A stretch of DNA of 10,140 nucleotides from positions 1-10,140 of the forward strand of contig JAUUZT010000014.1 in NCBI GenBank assembly GCA_030589825.1, given 5' to 3'. Both the position numbers and the translations under genes were made by a program. This document shows, one piece after another, positions 8,119-10,140 of the stretch; the first letter of the stretch is position 1; every line of letters begins with the position of its first letter. The notes beneath the pieces were generated by a model. The model saw only the letters and a program-made list of their open reading frames with translations, did no database searches and was not told the origin of the DNA. The DNA is from Dehalococcoidia bacterium (lineage in GTDB: Bacteria; Chloroflexota; Dehalococcoidia; GIF9; AB-539-J10).

Positions 8119-8137
8119 GGGGAGGTTATGCCTCCCC
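8119..8137. terminator. Hairpin between convergent operons, probable terminator
   Basis: A perfect seven-base-pair GC-rich stem (GGGGAGG at 8119-8125 with CCTCCCC at 8131-8137) closes a five-base loop and lies wholly between the stops of the convergent genes. AA/TT pairs outside the stem extend it across a bulged C. The T-tract for the plus strand (TTTTTT, 8151-8156) is displaced by 13 bases; minus-strand reading gives only a broken TTTCCATTATTT. It may therefore work inefficiently or with Rho, but its place between tail-to-tail operons suggests a two-way terminator. Confidence 0.5.
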
Positions 8138-8143
8138 CTTCAC

Positions 8144-8476
8144 TTACTGATTTTTTCTAAGCTCCCCCAATCTTGCCTTCAAAAGAATACCCTTTTTTAA
8201 ATCTACAACCCCATGTACGCCATAGCTTTTCCAATTAAATTTATTTTCCATATCCTTATTTACCTCCTGCCACATTTCATTATTATATATATATACGTTT
8301 TCTATTCCAATATCATATAGCTCACGGTTTGAAAATCTTGCACATGGTGTTAATTTTTCGGTGTATTTATCAAGTTTTCTTTCTGCAACCACCTCAATAG
8401 CTATTCCCATTTTTTCTATCTTGTTTAATGCTGGTAGCATATCAACGTTTTTAAAAACATATATTAGTTTATTCAT
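8144..8476 (-). CDS. Hypothetical small alpha/beta protein
   Basis: I do not recognise this 110-residue protein. It alternates strands and helices: strand KLIYVFK (3-9), helix DMLPALNKIEKMG (12-24), strand IAIEVVAE (25-32), a polar segment with one cysteine (KLTPCARFS), strand IENVYIYN (58-65), a tryptophan-containing segment (EMWQEV, NWKSYG) and strand GVVDLKKGILLKA. The start at 8476 is preferred because AAGGGATGA lies about seven bases upstream and only one base separates it from the FmdB-type gene's TAA; a GTG at 8494 in the same frame lacks a ribosome-binding site. It is the last gene of the minus-strand operon and ends next to the inter-operon hairpin. Confidence 0.65.
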   Translation of the reverse strand: MNKLIYVFKNVDMLPALNKIEKMGIAIEVVAERKLDKYTEKLTPCARFSNRELYDIGIENVYIYNNEMWQEVNKDMENKFNWKSYGVHGVVDLKKGILLKARLGELRKNQ

Positions 8477-8477
8477 G

Positions 8478-8669
8478 TTATTCATCCCTTGCACTGCTAT
8501 AACAATCTGTTGCCCAACAGTGACCCTTAAGGCTAAAATTAGCTTGCGAAGGAAGCCGTTTCATTACTTCGCCACACTTCCTGCAGCGCTTTGCTTTTTC
8601 CAGCTCGTCCATAGTTATTAGCTCAACCTTTTTGTTACACTTTTCACACAAGTAATCATATATTGGCAT
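8478..8669 (-). CDS. FmdB-type zinc-ribbon protein
   Basis: This 63-residue protein matches the FmdB-family pattern: MPIYDYLCEKC at the start, two CxxC knuckles (C8-C11 and C29-C32) that would bind one zinc ion, KRLPS after the second knuckle, and the tail NFSLKGHCW (44-52), which corresponds to the family's F.LKG.GW signature. FmdB was named as a putative regulator of formamidase genes, but the role of most members is unknown; in a phage it may be a small nucleic-acid- or protein-binding zinc ribbon. The start at 8669 fits the conserved MPIY N-terminus; the in-frame ATG at 8684 overlaps the ribosome-binding site (GGGAG). The start lies one base after the upstream stop. Extra cysteines (C51, C56) are not part of the knuckles. 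Confidence 0.85.
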   Translation of the reverse strand: MPIYDYLCEKCNKKVELITMDELEKAKRCRKCGEVMKRLPSQANFSLKGHCWATDCYSSARDE

Positions 8670-8684
8670 ATTATCTACTCCCAT
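8655..8684 (-). repeat. Leader repeat copy A (RBS, start and first codons of FmdB-type gene)
   Basis: This 30-base segment matches 8920-8949 at 25 of 30 positions without gaps. It spans the ribosome-binding site, the ATG and the MPIYD codons. The core from the shared ATAATATGCC through ATATATGAT differs at one base, a synonymous A/G change. Confidence 0.75.
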
Positions 8685-8934
8685 CTGTTATAAAAGGTTC
8701 TATTATCATTTCAAGCTCTTTAACGATACTATTGAGTCCGTCCCAATTTTTTTCTGCCATAATTTTGTCTAATTTTTCCTTAAAAAGGAGGCAGATCAAA
8801 GCATTTACAGCTATGCCAGATGGTGTATTAATCAATATACTCATCAATGTGCCGTTAATCCCAGCGGGATGGTTGCATTTCTTAGCCAAACCCTCACTGG
8901 CATGAAAATAATGTTGTGCATCATATATCGGCAT
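8671..8934 (-). CDS. Hypothetical 87-residue protein beginning MPIYD
   Basis: This protein is unrecognised. After MPIYDAQHYFHASEG it has a small segment with one cysteine and one histidine (KKCNHPAG, 18-25), then a hydrophobic region NGTLMSILINTPSGIAVNALICLLF (27-51) and a charged helical C-terminus (KEKLDKIMAEKNW, then LNSIVKELEMII). The hydrophobic region could be a buried helical core or a poor membrane segment. The MPIYD start is identical to that of the next gene, and both lie in near-identical DNA, yet the rest differs and no CxxC pair exists, so it is not a second FmdB. The start at 8934 is chosen over 8949 because GAGAGG then sits at proper distance. It follows the upstream gene's tandem TAA stops by one base. 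Confidence 0.65.
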   Translation of the reverse strand: MPIYDAQHYFHASEGLAKKCNHPAGINGTLMSILINTPSGIAVNALICLLFKEKLDKIMAEKNWDGLNSIVKELEMIIEPFITDGSR

Positions 8935-8949
8935 ATTATTACCTCTCAT
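8920..8949 (-). repeat. Leader repeat copy B (RBS, start and first codons of 87-residue gene)
   Basis: This is the partner of the 8655-8684 repeat, 265 bases away in the same orientation. It includes the upstream gene's tandem stops, GAGAGG, the ATG and the MPIYD codons. Similarity falls off sharply after the GAT codon, so the repeat covers initiation signals and five codons only. Confidence 0.75.
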
Positions 8950-9337
8950 AAACGCTATCTCTAAGGATTAATTCCAGTTCTGCTAAGGTGTTCCAGGCCT
9001 CATGCGCCAAATGTAATAGGCCAGTGTCGTTGTCAAGCCTGTGGTGTTTTTGTGTTAGCAAGTGCCTCCACTTAGCATCATTATATCGTTCTTTACCATT
9101 AGTCACGAACTCCCATCCACGTCTGGAATATTTCTCTGCACCATACGTTCCAACCTTAGCAACCTCCGTAAGCGCCAGGCTGAAATCACTAAGTATTCCA
9201 GCCATTACCTTACCGCTATCAAGCTTAGCGCCAGGCTCGTGTTGGTCTTTACCAGATGGGTCTGCTTCTTGTGATATAGGTTTCATACAATTAACACTCT
9301 CTGTTGCATAATATTGTGCCATGTTTTTTTCATCCAT
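8939..9337 (-). CDS. dATP/dGTP diphosphohydrolase-type phage protein (DUF5664-like)
   Basis: This 132-residue protein shows the pattern of the phage family annotated as dATP/dGTP diphosphohydrolase, N-terminal domain: GAKLDSGK (36-43), DFSLALTEVAKVGTYGAEKY (51-70), W75, ERYNDAKWRHL (83-93) and DNDTGLLHLAHEAWN (102-116), then a final helix LAELELIL. The conserved acidic and histidine residues suggest an all-alpha, metal-dependent fold like MazG-type nucleotide pyrophosphatases. The expected reaction is dNTP to dNMP plus pyrophosphate, shaping the nucleotide pool during infection. The start at 9337 shares a base with the upstream stop (TAATG) and follows AAAGGGG; Met6 at 9322 has no good site. 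The first ~30 residues are polar and probably flexible. Catalysis by this short form is inferred from the family name, not shown. Confidence 0.75.
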   Translation of the reverse strand: MDEKNMAQYYATESVNCMKPISQEADPSGKDQHEPGAKLDSGKVMAGILSDFSLALTEVAKVGTYGAEKYSRRGWEFVTNGKERYNDAKWRHLLTQKHHRLDNDTGLLHLAHEAWNTLAELELILRDSVYER

Positions 9338-9705
9338 TATTTCACATCCCCTTTAAATATTTTCGTAGTCAATATTCTGATAATACTATGGATTGCAGCA
9401 TCTATTTCGCCAAAACGAATATCCCTCTTTTCAGCAATGTGCCTGATCTCTGCCAACATAACCTCCAGCGTTTCGTGGAATGCAGTACTGTCAAGCTCAG
9501 GCCTGGTCATTTCTGTACCATTCCAATCCATAACCAAATAGATATCAGCCCTTTTATTGTCAACATTAGAACACGTATATGCAAGCATTCCCTCAAACTC
9601 GTCTTCATCTTCATGGACATGTACTTCCCAATTATAGAGACCGAAATAATTTACCCAATAGTTTACACGGTCTTTGTAATATTTAAACGGACTTACTTTT
9701 TTCAT
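9337..9705 (-). CDS. Small protein with zincin-like HETLE motif
   Basis: The 122-residue protein begins with an aromatic helix (FKYYKDRVNYWVNYFGLYNWEV) of the 'W...L.L..W.V' kind seen in small phage proteins, followed by strands (AYTCSNVD, ADIYLVMDW). A helix then carries TAFHETLEVMLAEI (74-87): H77-E78-x-x-E81, and a later histidine in AIHSIIR (H106). This recalls the HExxH helix of minimal zincin-like metallopeptidases, with glutamate in the second ligand position. Whether it binds metal or cleaves protein is unknown. The start has AAGGAGG five to six bases upstream and overlaps the preceding stop by four bases (ATGA); the 3' end overlaps the next gene by one base (TAATG). Confidence 0.6.
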   Translation of the reverse strand: MKKVSPFKYYKDRVNYWVNYFGLYNWEVHVHEDEDEFEGMLAYTCSNVDNKRADIYLVMDWNGTEMTRPELDSTAFHETLEVMLAEIRHIAEKRDIRFGEIDAAIHSIIRILTTKIFKGDVK

Positions 9706-9878
9706 ATTTCCTCCTTCCAGATATTTTCATGCGCCAAGTCTGGCTTATTGCTTATAAGTCTAATAAGTAAACACCTCTCACAAAAGAATGGCTCACCCTG
9801 TATGTTATCAAAACGAATACCAGCTTTATCCTCAATCCCGCATATAATACATTTCGTCTTTATCATTTTCATCTTCAT
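9702..9878 (-). CDS. Small four-cysteine zinc-ribbon-like protein
   Basis: This 58-residue ORF is easily missed because it is so short. Translation from the ATG at 9878 gives a lysine-rich start (MKMKMIKTK), a first knuckle C10-IIC13, a short linker of predicted strands (AGIRFDNIQGEPFF), a second knuckle C33-ERC36 and a helical end (LLIRLISNKPDLAHENIWKEEI). The CxxC-x19-CxxC layout suggests a single structural zinc, as in small nucleic-acid-binding or adaptor proteins of phages. It fits the operon exactly: its ATG shares a base with the upstream TAA, GAGGT lies about six bases ahead, and its TGA overlaps the next start by four bases. Without it the operon would have its only large gap. The specific function is unknown. 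Confidence 0.75.
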   Translation of the reverse strand: MKMKMIKTKCIICGIEDKAGIRFDNIQGEPFFCERCLLIRLISNKPDLAHENIWKEEI

Positions 9879-10060
9879 TATCTACCTCTAATTATGTGTC
9901 TTTTAATAAGACCAACATCAGCATAGTCAAATTTGCATACATTCTCCATGCAGCGTGTAAGAAAGCCGGTCAACTCTCCACGATATGGAAATATTTTTTT
10001 AAACTCTGTCAATAAGTCCTTTTCAATTCTGATGGTTATCCTGGTTTTATCTTTTTTCAT
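9878..10060 (-). CDS. Ribbon-helix-helix (Arc/CopG-type) DNA-binding protein
   Basis: From Met 10060 the product has 60 residues. KTRITIRIEKDLLTEFKKI (5-23) gives the strand and first helix of a ribbon-helix-helix fold, and GELTGFLTRCMENV (28-41) supplies the turn and second helix. Such proteins bind DNA as dimers, inserting the paired strands into the major groove; residues T7-I8-T9 and neighbours would read bases. The C-terminal ~18 residues (DYADVGLIKRHIIRGR) are basic. AAAGGGA sits about five bases before ATG 10060; the in-frame ATG at 10075 overlaps the upstream stop (TAATG) and would add MKGTA, so either start is possible. As a likely repressor or auxiliary regulator it may control this operon, but no operator is visible because the promoter is outside the window. 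Confidence 0.75.
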   Translation of the reverse strand: MKKDKTRITIRIEKDLLTEFKKIFPYRGELTGFLTRCMENVCKFDYADVGLIKRHIIRGR

Positions 10061-10074
10061 GGCAGTCCCTTTCA

Positions 10075-10140
10075 TTATTTTAAGCCTTTCACAAGCGCTG
10101 TAAATTTACCATTGCCGAACATTTTGTCATACTTCTTAAC
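10075..10140 (-). CDS. C-terminal end of an unknown gene (5' part beyond window)
   Basis: The minus frame is open from the right edge to a TAA at 10075-10077, giving 21 residues (KKYDKMFGNGKFTALVKGLK at the end). The stop shares its last base with an ATG of the ribbon-helix-helix gene, the same coupling used elsewhere in the operon, which supports it as a real coding end. The fragment is too short to identify. Confidence 0.5.
   Translation of the reverse strand, partial: VKKYDKMFGNGKFTALVKGLK

Noticed and set aside
8477..8494. GTG start at 8494 for the 110-residue gene
   Set aside because: No ribosome-binding site is present and it would overlap the FmdB-type gene; ATG 8476 follows AAGGGATGA at normal spacing.
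8988..9311. Plus-strand ORF of 107 codons opposite the dGTPase-type gene
   Set aside because: The minus strand carries conserved family motifs here, and the plus frame shows only antisense composition.
8939..9337. Claim that this phage has a 2-aminoadenine genome
   Set aside because: Only one loosely related nucleotide-hydrolase-type gene is present; no PurZ, DatZ or polymerase lies in the window, and this family also occurs in ordinary phages.
9304..9891. Plus-strand ORF of 195 codons opposite the minus-strand small genes
   Set aside because: It starts with TTG without a ribosome-binding site, is rich in isoleucine and phenylalanine as expected from antisense composition, and runs opposite three well-coupled genes with recognisable motifs.
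1..10140. tRNA genes, CRISPR arrays, insertion sequences, att sites, integrase
   Set aside because: No T-loop/acceptor pattern outside coding sequence, no regularly spaced direct repeats and no transposase- or integrase-like protein was seen.

Overview
The window looks like part of the genome of a double-stranded DNA tailed bacteriophage, probably a short-tailed (podovirus-type) virus or a provirus of one. The evidence is the packing: there is almost no non-coding DNA, stops and starts overlap repeatedly, Shine-Dalgarno sequences are strong (so the host is bacterial), and a tail/DNA-ejection gene order sits beside a cassette of very small genes. The host cannot be named from this sequence.

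The left arm (1-8112, plus strand) is a late, virion-structural operon. It holds the 3' end of an unidentified gene, then a tail protein of the nozzle/stabilisation type with a fibronectin-III-like segment and a C-terminal beta-sandwich. Next come a very small ORF, two GNAT-type proteins (one apparently truncated, one complete), and three successively larger helical proteins of 265, 456 and 1025 residues. That last trio has the order and character of internal core/ejection proteins (compare T7 gp14-gp15-gp16 or P22 gp7-gp20-gp16). This analogy rests on gene order, composition and a few motifs, not on alignment.

The two arms meet tail to tail at about 8113-8143, where a GC-rich inverted repeat (stem 8119-8125 with 8131-8137) probably terminates transcription.

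The right arm (8144-10140, minus strand, read from right to left) is a tightly coupled operon of at least eight small genes. In transcription order they are: the end of an unknown gene, a ribbon-helix-helix protein, a 58-residue four-cysteine zinc-ribbon-like protein, a small protein with a zincin-like HETLE motif, a dATP/dGTP diphosphohydrolase-type (DUF5664-like) protein, an unknown 87-residue protein, an FmdB-type zinc ribbon, and an unknown 110-residue protein. Several use near-identical initiation cassettes, and two share a 30-base repeat covering the ribosome-binding site and first codons. This resembles a phage early/accessory region of regulators and nucleotide-pool genes. Its promoter must lie beyond the right edge.

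No tail fibre, lysis, integrase, tRNA, CRISPR or insertion-sequence feature is visible. No stretch over 300 bases lacks a gene.
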